Positions 38,807-46,980 of a stretch of 64,000 nucleotides of DNA are shown here, piece after piece. Source of the DNA: Halomonas sp. Y3. Its GTDB lineage: Bacteria; Pseudomonadota; Gammaproteobacteria; Pseudomonadales; Halomonadaceae. Both the position numbers and the translations under genes were made by a program. The DNA is taken from positions 620,001 through 684,000 of the forward strand of contig NZ_CP099975.1 in NCBI RefSeq assembly GCF_024137965.1. The letters are read 5' to 3'. The notes beneath the pieces are model-generated. The model was not told the DNA's origin and ran no database searches. It saw only the letters and a program-made list of their open reading frames with translations. The stretch's first letter is position 1, and each line of letters begins with the position of its first letter.

Positions 38807-40405
38807 ATGGATGTGCACGATTCGGGTTCCTCGCTACCATTGACGCGGCGCCACTTCCTGCAGGCGCTAGGTGCAGTCGGAGGCGCTGGCATGATGATGT
38901 CGGGTCTTTCGGCATTCGGCATTGGTATCGCCTCTGCCCAGGATGTGCCGCCCACCTTGAGAGGAGAGGGCAATGGTAAAAGCGTGATCATTCTCGGCGC
39001 AGGGCTGGCCGGACTGGTCGCGGCCTATGAGCTGGGCAAGAAGGGGTATCGGTGTCAGGTTCTCGAGGCGAGAAGTCATGCTGGGGGACGGGTGCAGACT
39101 GCGCGTTCCGGGTTTGTGTTGCCGCAGCTGGGCCAGGAAGATGAGGTCTGTGACTTCGACGAGGGCGAATATTTCAACCATGGCCCTTGGCGCATCCCCT
39201 ACCACCATCGCTCCACCCTGCACTACACCCGAGAGTTCGGGATTCCCCTGGAAATCTTCGTCAACCACAACGAGGCGGCGTTCGTCTATCGGGAGGCGGC
39301 CGGGCCGCTGAGCGGGAAGGCCGTGCGGCAGAAGGAGATCATTGCCGACATGCGCGGGCATGCGGCGGAAATCCTGGCCAAGCACGTCGACCAGGATGCC
39401 CTGGAACTGCCCCTGACCCAGGAGGAACGCGAGAAGTTTCTCGAGTTTCTCGTGGGGGAGGGGCAGTTGGAGCGCAGCAGCCTGGACTATCTTGGCACGG
39501 GGGGAAGGGGCTACCTTCGGGAGCCCGGCGCAGGGCTCAACCCCGGTGAGGCCTCCCTCCCTCATGGCCTGTCGGCACTCCTGCAGTCCGATCTTCATGG
39601 CATCGTAAGCTCCGTCAGTGGCTTCACCCAGCAGAAGACCATGTTCCAGCCCATTGGAGGGATGGACAGGATTCCCAAAGCCTTCGAGAAGGTGCTGGGG
39701 GAGGTCATCACCTATGGGGCCCAGGTCACCCGCCTGCAGCAGAACGAGGAGCGGGTTCTGGTCGACTACCGCAGCCGGACGACCGGTGAAAGCCACCAGG
39801 TGGAGGCCGACTACTGCCTCTGTACTATTCCGCTGTCGGTGCTGCGTGGCATCGAGAATGACTTTACGCCCGAGTTCAAGGGGGCCATGGAGGCTGTCAG
39901 CTACACACCGACCTGCAAGTTGGCACTGCAGATGAGAAGCCGCTTCTGGGAAGTCGAGGACCATGTCTTCGGCGGCCACTCCTTCACCCATAACAGCGAG
40001 ACCGGCAACATTAGCTACCCCTCCACCGGATGGCAGGGGCAGAAGGGCATACTTCAGGGTGTCTACAACTTCGGCTCCAATGCCGCCCAGTTCAGCGCCC
40101 TCGATAAGGCACAGCGTATCGAGAAGGCCCTGAGCGTGGGTGAGAGGATCCATGCCGGCTATCGCCGGGACTTCGAGACCGCCTTCAGCACGGCCTGGCA
40201 TCTAGTGCCGGAAAACCTGGGCGGCTGGGCCAGCTGGTCCAGCGAGGCGCGGGAGGAAAGCTATCCGCTCCTCAATCAGCCCCAGGGGCGCGTGCTGCTG
40301 GCCGGCGAGCATCTCAGCTACATGACGGGCTGGATGGCGGGCGCCATCGAATCTTCCTGGCTGCAGATCGAGAAGCTCCACGAGTTGGCGATGGAGGCCG
40401 CATGA
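38807..40405 (+). CDS. Tat-exported flavin monoamine oxidase/dehydrogenase
   Basis: The 532-residue FAD protein begins with a twin-arginine signal, LTRRHFLQALGA (residues 12-23), and a hydrophobic stretch ending ASAQD. The FAD fold shows GAGLAG (64-69), the acidic E87 in VLEARSHAGGRV, and a C-terminal FAD segment GRVLLAGEHLSYMTGWMAGAIESS. It belongs to the amine oxidase family (L-amino acid oxidase/NicA2-like). The start at 38807 is preferred over 38762 because GGGAGAG is close upstream. Its stop overlaps the start of a c-type cytochrome, which suggests the enzyme passes electrons to cytochrome c rather than oxygen. The amine substrate is unknown. Confidence 0.82.
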   Translation: MDVHDSGSSLPLTRRHFLQALGAVGGAGMMMSGLSAFGIGIASAQDVPPTLRGEGNGKSVIILGAGLAGLVAAYELGKKGYRCQVLEARSHAGGRVQTARSGFVLPQLGQEDEVCDFDEGEYFNHGPWRIPYHHRSTLHYTREFGIPLEIFVNHNEAAFVYREAAGPLSGKAVRQKEIIADMRGHAAEILAKHVDQDALELPLTQEEREKFLEFLVGEGQLERSSLDYLGTGGRGYLREPGAGLNPGEASLPHGLSALLQSDLHGIVSSVSGFTQQKTMFQPIGGMDRIPKAFEKVLGEVITYGAQVTRLQQNEERVLVDYRSRTTGESHQVEADYCLCTIPLSVLRGIENDFTPEFKGAMEAVSYTPTCKLALQMRSRFWEVEDHVFGGHSFTHNSETGNISYPSTGWQGQKGILQGVYNFGSNAAQFSALDKAQRIEKALSVGERIHAGYRRDFETAFSTAWHLVPENLGGWASWSSEAREESYPLLNQPQGRVLLAGEHLSYMTGWMAGAIESSWLQIEKLHELAMEAA

Positions 40406-40818
40406 TTCGTGAATCTCTTGGCATCTGCCCGCGGGCAGCACTGAGAGCGGTGCTGCTCACCGCCGGACTCATGGCGGCCGGTACTGCCGCCACCGCCCTG
40501 GCCGATATCTCCGGGGAAGCCGGCTATCAGCAGAACTGTTCGGCTTGCCACATGGCCAACGGCCAGGGAATTCCCGGTGCTTTTCCCGCCTTGGCTGGTA
40601 ACGGCCTTGTGGCAGGAGATGCCGCTGAGGTACTGCGAATCGTGGTCTATGGTCGGGCCGGCATGCCGGCCTTTGGCGACGAGCTATCTCCAGATGCCCT
40701 GGCTGCCATCGTTACCTACATACGCGAGCACTTCAACGCGACACCCACCCGGCTGACGGCCGATGACATTGCCGCCGTCAAGGTGGCATCTACCGCCAGA
40801 ATGGCACGAGAGGACTGA
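40402..40818 (+). CDS. Exported c-type cytochrome
   Basis: The 138-residue protein has an N-terminal hydrophobic signal (residues about 10-34, ATALA) and a single haem-binding motif CSACH (C46, C49, H50). The axial Met is M88 in GRAGMPAFGDEL. It is a class I cytochrome in size. It overlaps the end of the flavoprotein gene by four bases (ATGA), so the two are translated together, and it precedes the RidA gene by one base. The obvious role is electron acceptor for the flavoprotein, as CycN is for NicA2. Confidence 0.88.
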   Translation: MIRESLGICPRAALRAVLLTAGLMAAGTAATALADISGEAGYQQNCSACHMANGQGIPGAFPALAGNGLVAGDAAEVLRIVVYGRAGMPAFGDELSPDALAAIVTYIREHFNATPTRLTADDIAAVKVASTARMARED

Positions 40819-40819
40819 C

Positions 40820-41293
40820 ATGAAAATTCGTTACCTTGCGGGCGCTGCCCTGATGATGACTGCGCTGAGTAGCATGGCTCACGACAGCAATATCGAGCGT
40901 CACCCAATTCCCGATTCTGACTTTCCCATCCTGCAGGCGGTTACCCTGGAAAATGTCGAGTTGACCTACTTCAGTGGGACTGTGCCGCGGGCCGGTGAGG
41001 ATGGCGAGTTCGGCGATACCGAGGCCCAGACCGTTTCCGTGCTGGAGCGTATCAAGGCCACCGTGGAGAGCCGGGGACTTGACCTCGGTGACGTGGTCAA
41101 GATGACAGTCTTCCTGGTGCCGACCGAGGAGACGGGCCGCATCGATTTTTCGGGGTTCATGGATGGCTACACCCAGTATTTCGGCACGGATGAGCAGCCT
41201 AACTTGCCGACTCGCTCCGTGGTGGGGGTGGCCGACTTGGCCAACCCCGAATGGCTGGTCGAAATCGAAGTGGTAGCCGCCCGCGCTCGCTGA
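40820..41293 (+). CDS. Exported RidA-family protein
   Basis: The 157-residue protein has a Sec signal peptide (MKIRYLAGAALMMTALSSMA) before a complete RidA/YjgF/Rid domain. The catalytic Arg is R132 in NLPTRSVVGVADL, followed by VEIEVVA. RidA proteins hydrolyse imines and enamines to ketones and ammonia. Nearly all known RidA proteins are cytoplasmic, so an exported form next to an exported amine oxidase suggests it hydrolyses the imine that enzyme makes. The start follows AGAGGA and lies one base after the cytochrome stop. Confidence 0.85.
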   Translation: MKIRYLAGAALMMTALSSMAHDSNIERHPIPDSDFPILQAVTLENVELTYFSGTVPRAGEDGEFGDTEAQTVSVLERIKATVESRGLDLGDVVKMTVFLVPTEETGRIDFSGFMDGYTQYFGTDEQPNLPTRSVVGVADLANPEWLVEIEVVAARAR

Positions 41294-41335
41294 GGCCAGG
41301 GGCAGTGGGGCCTGGTAGGGAGCCGCCTTGCCCCG

Positions 41336-42655
41336 CTATTCCGGTACAGAAAGGCTCTGCCTCCGGTAGAGCATGACGAGTTCTGCCGCCTTAGCATCCT
41401 CGTGCCAGCCCGCCGCATGGACGCGGCCCCGCTCGGCCAGTCGGCGGCGCAGGGTGTCGTCGGCCAGCACCCGATTCACCTTGGCGGCGAAGTCGGGGTG
41501 GCTCTCCTCGGCGATCAGGCAGCCTTCGCCCTCGACGAGCACCTCCCGGGTGCCCATCACCGCGGTCGAGACCACCGGCGTGCCCAGGGCCATGGCCTCC
41601 AGCAGCACCAGCCCCTGGGTCTCGGTGCGCGAGGCGAAGACAAACAGGTCCGCGGCGCGGTAAGCCGCCTGGAGGGGGCCGTTGCGGCCCAGGTAGCCGA
41701 GGAAGATCACGGCATCGGCCAGTCCGGCCTCCCGGGCCTGGCGGGCCAGGGCCTCCCGTGCCGGGCCTTCGCCGGTAATGACCAGGCGAGCCTCCGGGTG
41801 TTTTTCCAGCACCTTGGGCAGCATCTCGATCAGAAAGCCGATGTTCTTCTCGAAGGCCGTACGGCCCACGTAGAGCAGCAGGCGAGCGTTGGCGGGCAGG
41901 TCGTAGCGGCTGCGAAAGTCGCATGCCTCCGCCGGTTGAGCGAAGGACTCCAGGGCCAGGCCGGTGGGGATGACCGTCATCGGCGCGGTGACGCCGTAGC
42001 GGAGAAGCGCCTCGCGCATGGCGTGGGACGGTGTCACCAGGGCATCGAGCTGGCGGCACTGGTGAACCGCCAGGCGCCGGGCGAGAAAGCGCAGCCAGCG
42101 CCGCGGCAGCCAGCGCACGTAGTGGTGCAGGTACTCCTCGAAGAGGGTGTGGTAGCTGGCCACTACCGGAATGCCCAGGCGCCGCCCCAGCCGAATGCCT
42201 GCCACATGAGCCACGAAGGGCGTTTGCACGTGAATGAGGTCGAATCCCGCCTCTTCCAGCTCCGGCCCCAGGGCGAGCAGCTCCCCGAGGCGCATCATGC
42301 GATCCTCGGGATCTCCCGGCACGCCCCGGGACGCGATCCGCAGCACGCCCGGCTCCTCCACCTGGCCGACCGGATAGTCCGGACAGAGCACCACCACCGC
42401 ATGGCCCAGGCGCTCCAGGGCATCCCGAAAGCTGGCGACGGAGGTGGAGACACCGTTGACCCGAGGGAAGTAGACGTCCGATATCATCAGTATCTTCAGG
42501 GTGGCGTCGCCCGCTCGGTGGCAGGCCAGGTGGCGCGACGTGGGCGCCGCGGCACGCTCGGCACGGAGCTGACGGGCCATGGCGTTGCCGCGAGCCAGCA
42601 ACATCAGCTGATCGATCTCCGCTTCGCTGAGCGGCTTGCGCGCTTTTCGAGGCAT
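41336..42655 (-). CDS. GT4-family glycosyltransferase
   Basis: The 439-residue GT-B enzyme has the donor-site motifs of GT4: ILMISDVYFPRVNGVSTSV (glycine-rich loop), LLYVGRTAFEKNIGFLIEML, and E-x7-E in SRTETQGLVLLEAMALGTPVV. It resembles alpha-mannosyl or glucosyl transferases for lipids (PimA/MgtA/SQD2 type). About 50 residues precede the usual start of this family, beginning MPRKARKPLSEAEIDQLML; the start at 42655 is taken because AGGAGA lies upstream. It converges with the RidA gene. Acceptor and sugar are unknown. Confidence 0.8.
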   Translation of the reverse strand: MPRKARKPLSEAEIDQLMLLARGNAMARQLRAERAAAPTSRHLACHRAGDATLKILMISDVYFPRVNGVSTSVASFRDALERLGHAVVVLCPDYPVGQVEEPGVLRIASRGVPGDPEDRMMRLGELLALGPELEEAGFDLIHVQTPFVAHVAGIRLGRRLGIPVVASYHTLFEEYLHHYVRWLPRRWLRFLARRLAVHQCRQLDALVTPSHAMREALLRYGVTAPMTVIPTGLALESFAQPAEACDFRSRYDLPANARLLLYVGRTAFEKNIGFLIEMLPKVLEKHPEARLVITGEGPAREALARQAREAGLADAVIFLGYLGRNGPLQAAYRAADLFVFASRTETQGLVLLEAMALGTPVVSTAVMGTREVLVEGEGCLIAEESHPDFAAKVNRVLADDTLRRRLAERGRVHAAGWHEDAKAAELVMLYRRQSLSVPE

Positions 42656-42753
42656 GCGGTGGGACTCTCCTGAGCATTTCACCCATGCTGGCGTGCCATT
42701 GTGACGATCCCGTGATGCCTTCCCCGCGTTGAACAAAAAACCGCCGCATTCTG

Positions 42754-42777
42754 CGATTCGATTCTCCGAATGAATCG
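42754..42777 (+). repeat. Left-end bulged hairpin of the TnpB element
   Basis: CGATTC, an unpaired G, ATTC, a TCC loop, GAAT and GAATCG form a 10-bp stem with one bulge. The same stem recurs at the right end in the same orientation with a different loop. Confidence 0.75.
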
Positions 42778-42840
42778 GCAGTCGAGGCGGTGCAAGGCGG
42801 AAGCCTTGCCGGTTTAGCTGGATAAATATATAGTTAATTC

Positions 42841-44172
42841 ATGGCCATTATTCGCTCCGATACGCTCACTCTCCAGGTTGCCAGCGCCGAGCAGCAAGCG
42901 GCGCTGGCCGACACGCTGGCGCTATATCGTCGGCTGGTGCGCGATCTGATGACGGTGGCCTATACCCATTGGCCGGCAGTCGGTGTCTGTGATGGCAATG
43001 AAGCGGTCAAGGTGCTGGAAGGCCTGATCCACCCTACCCGAAAGCGCCCATCGGTGCGGTATGCCTACTTCTCCCGCCGCTACTACAAGTTCCCCTCCTA
43101 CCTGCGCCGGGTGGCGATCATGGATGCGGTCGGCCAGGTGCGTTCTTTCGTCACGCGCTTCGACGCCTGGCGGCGTGGCGAGCGGAAACACCCGCATGCT
43201 AAGCCACCGCGACTGACCGCCAGTACACGCACCTTCCCCAGCCTCTATGGTGGGCAGTGTGCCAAGGTCAATGCCGATGCCACCCATGCCTTCATCAAGG
43301 TGCGGCAGCGCAATGACTGGCTCTGGATGGGCTTTCGACTCAAGGGCCAATGCCGCTTCCGCGGCAAGGGTCAGGCGAAATCGCCCCTGCTGACCTTCAA
43401 CGGGCGGCAGTGGAAGCTGTCACTGCCCGAGCAGTTCGACCCACCCAAGCCCGCCAAGGGCGCACCGGATCGGGTGCTGGCGGTGGATGTCGGCATCAAC
43501 ACAGCGGCAACCTGGGCGGTTGTCGATGCTCAAGGCACTGTCCATGCGCGTGGCTTTCTCTCGCGCACGGATAAAGACCGGGAACATCGACTCATGCAGC
43601 GCATCCGCCGCCAGGCGCGCCGCCAGACCCGCCACGGCAGCCGTCTGCCACTGGGCTTCTGTGGTCGGGATCACGACCGGCTGACGCGCCTGGCCGACAA
43701 CGAGGCGCACCAGATCAGTCGGCGTTTGGTGAATCTGGCGCTGGAACACGACTGCCAGGCCGTGGTGGTCGAGAACCTGAAGGGCTGGCGTCCCAAGGGC
43801 GGACGCAAGCGCACGCCCATGAAGGCGCGCTTTCACCGCTGGTTTCATCGGCAGCTCGTGACGCGCCTCGACAGCAAGGCCGTCGAAGCTGGCCTGCGTT
43901 TCGTGGCGGTCTATGCCCGAGGCACGTCAAGCCAGGCCTTCGACGGTTCGGGGCCGGTGAAGCGCGACAGCAAGCACTACAGCCGTTGCACCTTTTCCAG
44001 CGGCAAGCGCTACCACGCGGATCTCAATGCCGCCTACAACATTGCCGCCCGCGGCCATGTGTACTACCAGGGGTGCCGTCGCAAGGCGGCACCCCGTGCC
44101 GGTGCGCAGAAGTCGACCGGCACACCGAGAACCCCGGTGACGCTCTCCACGCTCTGGCAACAGAGCGCGTGA
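42841..44172 (+). CDS. tnpB: TnpB RNA-guided nuclease (transposon-associated)
   Basis: The 443-residue protein has the split RuvC nuclease of TnpB: D216 in AVDVGINTA, E311 in AVVVENLKGW and D394 in YHADLNAAYNI, so the catalytic triad is intact. The usual zinc ribbon (two CxxC pairs) between E311 and D394 is replaced by SSQAFDGSGPVKRDS and SRCTFSSG, with one Cys left. Family TnpB proteins cut DNA guided by an RNA made from the element's right end. The start at 42841 lies 64 bases after the left hairpin. A short hairpin (42792-42809) sits in that leader. Confidence 0.9.
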   Translation: MAIIRSDTLTLQVASAEQQAALADTLALYRRLVRDLMTVAYTHWPAVGVCDGNEAVKVLEGLIHPTRKRPSVRYAYFSRRYYKFPSYLRRVAIMDAVGQVRSFVTRFDAWRRGERKHPHAKPPRLTASTRTFPSLYGGQCAKVNADATHAFIKVRQRNDWLWMGFRLKGQCRFRGKGQAKSPLLTFNGRQWKLSLPEQFDPPKPAKGAPDRVLAVDVGINTAATWAVVDAQGTVHARGFLSRTDKDREHRLMQRIRRQARRQTRHGSRLPLGFCGRDHDRLTRLADNEAHQISRRLVNLALEHDCQAVVVENLKGWRPKGGRKRTPMKARFHRWFHRQLVTRLDSKAVEAGLRFVAVYARGTSSQAFDGSGPVKRDSKHYSRCTFSSGKRYHADLNAAYNIAARGHVYYQGCRRKAAPRAGAQKSTGTPRTPVTLSTLWQQSA

Positions 44173-44188
44173 GAGTGATCGGAATCCG

Positions 44189-44212
44189 CGATTCTATTCG
44201 CAGAATGAATCG
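44189..44212 (+). repeat. Right-end bulged hairpin of the TnpB element
   Basis: CGATTC, an unpaired T, ATTC, a GCA loop, GAAT and GAATCG. Relative to the left end, only the bulge and loop bases differ, while every paired base is conserved. Confidence 0.75.
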
Positions 44213-44302
44213 TCGGAGGGTTCAAGCGTCGGCGGGAAGAGAGGCACGCTATGCTGAAGGCGAACGAGCCGTTGTGGCTCCACGGACCCAAGGAGAGTGC
44301 CC

Positions 44303-44722
44303 ATGCTGGATCTGATGCCTCACTCGGCGGAGCACGTCGTGGCGATAAAGGTGGGGGGCGTGGTGACAGGCCCCGAACTGCAGCGCGCCATCGATGCCAT
44401 CGAGGTCGCCAAACGCGACCATCCGGTGATCAGCCTGGTGGTCGAGATCGACAACCTGCGCTTCCTGACCCTGACAGCCCTGCTCAAGGACGTCGGCTAC
44501 GGCCTGACCCAGCTAGGCGACCTCGAGCGCTACCACCGCGCTGCCGTGGTCACCGACCAGGCGTGGGTCGAGCATATTGCCCATCTCGAGGAGCGTCTCT
44601 TCAAGGCGGTGGAGATCCGCACCTTTCCTCTGCGCGACCACGCCGCCGCCATGGCCTGGGCCGCTGAGCTGCCCACCGGCGCCCACGAGAACCCCGAAGA
44701 GGATGGCTACCACGGCGCCTGA
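44303..44722 (+). CDS. STAS/SpoIIAA-like protein
   Basis: The 139-residue cytoplasmic protein fits the SpoIIAA-like (PF11964) family: an N-terminal strand HVVAIKVGGVVTGPELQRA, then VISLVVEIDNLRFLTLTALLKD and a long helix region ending FPLRDHAAAMAWA. Such proteins are related to anti-anti-sigma factors and lipid-binding STAS domains, but stand-alone members have no settled role. The start at 44303 has AAGGAGA 7 bases upstream, better than the GTG at 44297. The gene lies directly after the TnpB element, about 78 bases from its inferred right end. Confidence 0.75.
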   Translation: MLDLMPHSAEHVVAIKVGGVVTGPELQRAIDAIEVAKRDHPVISLVVEIDNLRFLTLTALLKDVGYGLTQLGDLERYHRAAVVTDQAWVEHIAHLEERLFKAVEIRTFPLRDHAAAMAWAAELPTGAHENPEEDGYHGA

Positions 44723-44902
44723 CCCCTCTGCTGCCGACTAGTCCAGGCGCTGGCGGTTGCTGGGGCTTTATGAATGGCTAAGCCAACGCCAGTGACCTAG
44801 GGTGAAAGCATTGCCCCGGGTTGGCAGGGGCTCAGGTCTGCTTGTTACGCGATCCCTCCAAGCGCCTATCCCGTTGAGAGCCCGCCTGAAGGAGGCTTTG
44901 TC

Positions 44903-45910
44903 ATGTCTGATGTTCTGTCTGGCGCTTCGGCCCGAATCCGTCTTGTCTCGCTGCTGTTCCTGACGATGCTGTTCTCACTAGCGGGGCAGGCGAACGAGGA
45001 CATCGAAGGCGCTGGCGATCATCCGCTGGTCGAACGCATTGCCGGCTCCTTTATTACCGACAATTTTCGCGATGAGTTCAAACGCGTCGTGCTGCCTGCG
45101 GGTCCCTTCGATCGATCGGAGCGGGCGCATACCGAGCAGCTTGCCCTGGAGGGTGAGTGGCTCAAGATGATCTACCGCTTCGACGACCCCGATATCAGCG
45201 ATCTTCGCGTTCACCGCACCTTTGTGCAGACTTTGCCAGAGGCCGGTTTCGAACTGATCTTCGAGGGAAGTGACCTGGATCTGATCGAGCAGAACACGGG
45301 CCGCTCGGCGGATTTCCTGACCAATACCAGTGAGTCCTACCTGCTGACTAACCGAGGGCCTCTCCTGAATCGTCAGCCAGTGCACTATCTGCTGGCGCGC
45401 TCGCAGGATGCGCCCGTGCACGTGGCGATCGCCACGTATCAGGCTCCCGGTCCCGGCGGCGGCACCCAGTATGCCATCACCGTGGTAACCGAAGAGGAGA
45501 TGGAGGTTGCCACGGAGCACCGCCCGCTGTCGGCCAGTGAAATGGAGCAGGGCCTGATGGAATCGGGGCGTGTCGCCATTCAGGATATCCTGTTCGCCTT
45601 CGATTCCGATGAAATCCTGGCTGAGTCCAGCTCGTCACTGGCGACCATCGCTGAATTGATGCAGGAGCACCAGGAGCTGGGCCTGCTCGTGGTGGGTCAT
45701 ACCGACGATGTCGGCAACTACGACTACAACCTGCGCCTGTCCATGGAGCGGTCAACGGCAGTGGTTCGCTATCTTGAGCAGCGGCACGGGATTGCCGGGT
45801 CGCGGTTGAGATCGGCGGGTGCCGGCATGATGGCGCCGATTGCGTCCAACCGGACCGAGGCCGGGCGGGCACAGAATCGCCGGGTGGAGCTGGTCGAGAT
45901 GCGCGACTGA
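44903..45910 (+). CDS. OmpA-family peptidoglycan-binding protein
   Basis: The 335-residue protein has a signal peptide (about residues 1-30, ending AGQANE), a central domain of about 190 residues (30-220) with no clear family, and a C-terminal OmpA domain (about 225-335). The OmpA part shows ILFAFDSDEILAESS, VVGHTDDVGNYDYNLRLS and RTEAGRAQNRRVELVE, the meso-DAP peptidoglycan-binding residues. The middle part resembles DUF4892 proteins of Pseudomonas, but this is a weak call. The start follows GAAGGAGG. Confidence 0.8.
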   Translation: MSDVLSGASARIRLVSLLFLTMLFSLAGQANEDIEGAGDHPLVERIAGSFITDNFRDEFKRVVLPAGPFDRSERAHTEQLALEGEWLKMIYRFDDPDISDLRVHRTFVQTLPEAGFELIFEGSDLDLIEQNTGRSADFLTNTSESYLLTNRGPLLNRQPVHYLLARSQDAPVHVAIATYQAPGPGGGTQYAITVVTEEEMEVATEHRPLSASEMEQGLMESGRVAIQDILFAFDSDEILAESSSSLATIAELMQEHQELGLLVVGHTDDVGNYDYNLRLSMERSTAVVRYLEQRHGIAGSRLRSAGAGMMAPIASNRTEAGRAQNRRVELVEMRD

Positions 45911-46024
45911 GCAGCCGCATCGTTCGGCGCTCGCTCCTTGCTTGCACCCTCCTGTCATGCAGCTTGCGAAACCACTCGTTGCGCTTCTGGGAGAGGGAGC
46001 CGTCGCGGTAGTGGTCGCCAGGGC

Positions 46025-46146
46025 ATGACAGAGATGCTGGGGGCCATCGTTGGCGATGTCATCGGCTCTATGCGTCGCGACCCCGGCTGCCCGATGACCT
46101 GTGCCGCGTGGTGGCGGCCTTTGAGGCGTGCTTTGCCGCGGCCTAG
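46025..46146 (+). pseudogene. Remnant of an ADP-ribosylglycohydrolase gene
   Basis: The reading frame begins MTEMLGAIVGDVIGS, the typical start of ADP-ribosylglycohydrolase (DraG-like) proteins. It then jumps, in another frame, to LPDDLCRVVAAFEACF, which fits the C-terminal end of that family, followed by a TAG at 46144-46146. The roughly 230 residues between, including the metal site, are missing, so the gene is a deletion remnant. The family call rests on two short segments. Confidence 0.5.
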
Positions 46147-46179
46147 TCGCCTGTCATCTTGCCTGGCGGCTTGGCTCGC

Positions 46180-46980
46180 TCAGCGTGCCGTCAGGATCTC
46201 CCTGAGCTCGGCGTGGCGCTCCGGGTGGGCCACCAGCAGGTTCTTCCACTCGGCTGGGTCCGGGTCGCCGGCAAGGTCGGTCACTATGCAGCCCGCCTCC
46301 CGAGCGATGACGATGCCGGCGGCGACGTCCCAGAGGTCGAGCCGGGCGCCCTGGGACCAGAAGGCGTCGAAGCGGCCGAGGCCCGCATGGGCGACCTCGA
46401 GCGCCGCCGAGCCGGGCACGCGAATGCCGGCCACGCGAGACATCAGCCGGGTGAGCTGGTCCAGGCTGGTCGCGCAGTCGCCCTTGGCGTGATAGGGCAG
46501 GCAGGTGGCGATCAGCATCTCGTGCAGGGCTCTGGCTGGGGAGGCGGTGATGCGGCCGGCGTTGCGGTGGGCGCCCTGGCCTCGCACCGCCCACAGCATC
46601 TCGTCCAGCAGCGGCTGGTAGACCACCCCGTGGGTGAGGGTGTCGCCTTCGCGTGCGGCGATGGAGACCGAGAAGTGAGGCACCCGGTGCAGGAAGTTGT
46701 TGGTGCCATCTAGAGGGTCGATGATCACCGTGAGTCTCCCGCCCTCGGCGGGAGTTTCGCCCGTCTCCTCGCCAATGAAACCCGCCTCGGGATGGGCCCG
46801 CCGCACCGTCTCGATGATGGCGTGCTCTGCCGCCCTGTCGTAGTGGGTCACGAAGTCCGAGGCACCCTTGGCCTCGAAGTCGATGGCGCCGGCGGCGTGG
46901 TAGCCCTCGCGCAGCAGCTGGCCGGCGGTGCGGGCGGCCTGCTGGAGGGTCTCGATCAGCGTGGTGGTGGGAGGTGTCAT
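46180..46980 (-). CDS. Inositol monophosphatase-family phosphatase
   Basis: The 266-residue enzyme has the metal-binding motifs of this family: GEETGE (near residue 70), [11 protein letters not shown] (near residue 88) and the late [15 protein letters not shown] (near residue 208). Members hydrolyse inositol phosphates, glycerol-2-phosphate, nucleotide or sugar phosphates. Its start overlaps the ugpC stop (ATGA), so it is the last gene of the ugp operon. E. coli has the phosphodiesterase ugpQ in this place. A role in freeing phosphate from the imported substrate is likely. Confidence 0.87.
   Translation of the reverse strand: MTPPTTTLIETLQQAARTAGQLLREGYHAAGAIDFEAKGASDFVTHYDRAAEHAIIETVRRAHPEAGFIGEETGETPAEGGRLTVIIDPLDGTNNFLHRVPHFSVSIAAREGDTLTHGVVYQPLLDEMLWAVRGQGAHRNAGRITASPARALHEMLIATCLPYHAKGDCATSLDQLTRLMSRVAGIRVPGSAALEVAHAGLGRFDAFWSQGARLDLWDVAAGIVIAREAGCIVTDLAGDPDPAEWKNLLVAHPERHAELREILTAR

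Larger units (their letters stand above)
42735..44225 (+). mobile_element. Lone TnpB element (IS200/IS605 superfamily, IS1341-like) without tnpA
   Basis: The boundaries are inferred. Near-identical bulged hairpins lie at the left (42754-42777) and right (44189-44212). By analogy with IS608, left cleavage would fall about 19 bases before the left hairpin, just after GTTGAAC (ends 42734), and right cleavage about 10 bases after the right hairpin at TTCAA (44221-44225). The element would be about 1.49 kb with one gene, tnpB. It stands between the glycosyltransferase and the STAS gene and has separated their upstream regions. With no tnpA it can move only if a transposase is supplied in trans. 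Confidence 0.65.
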
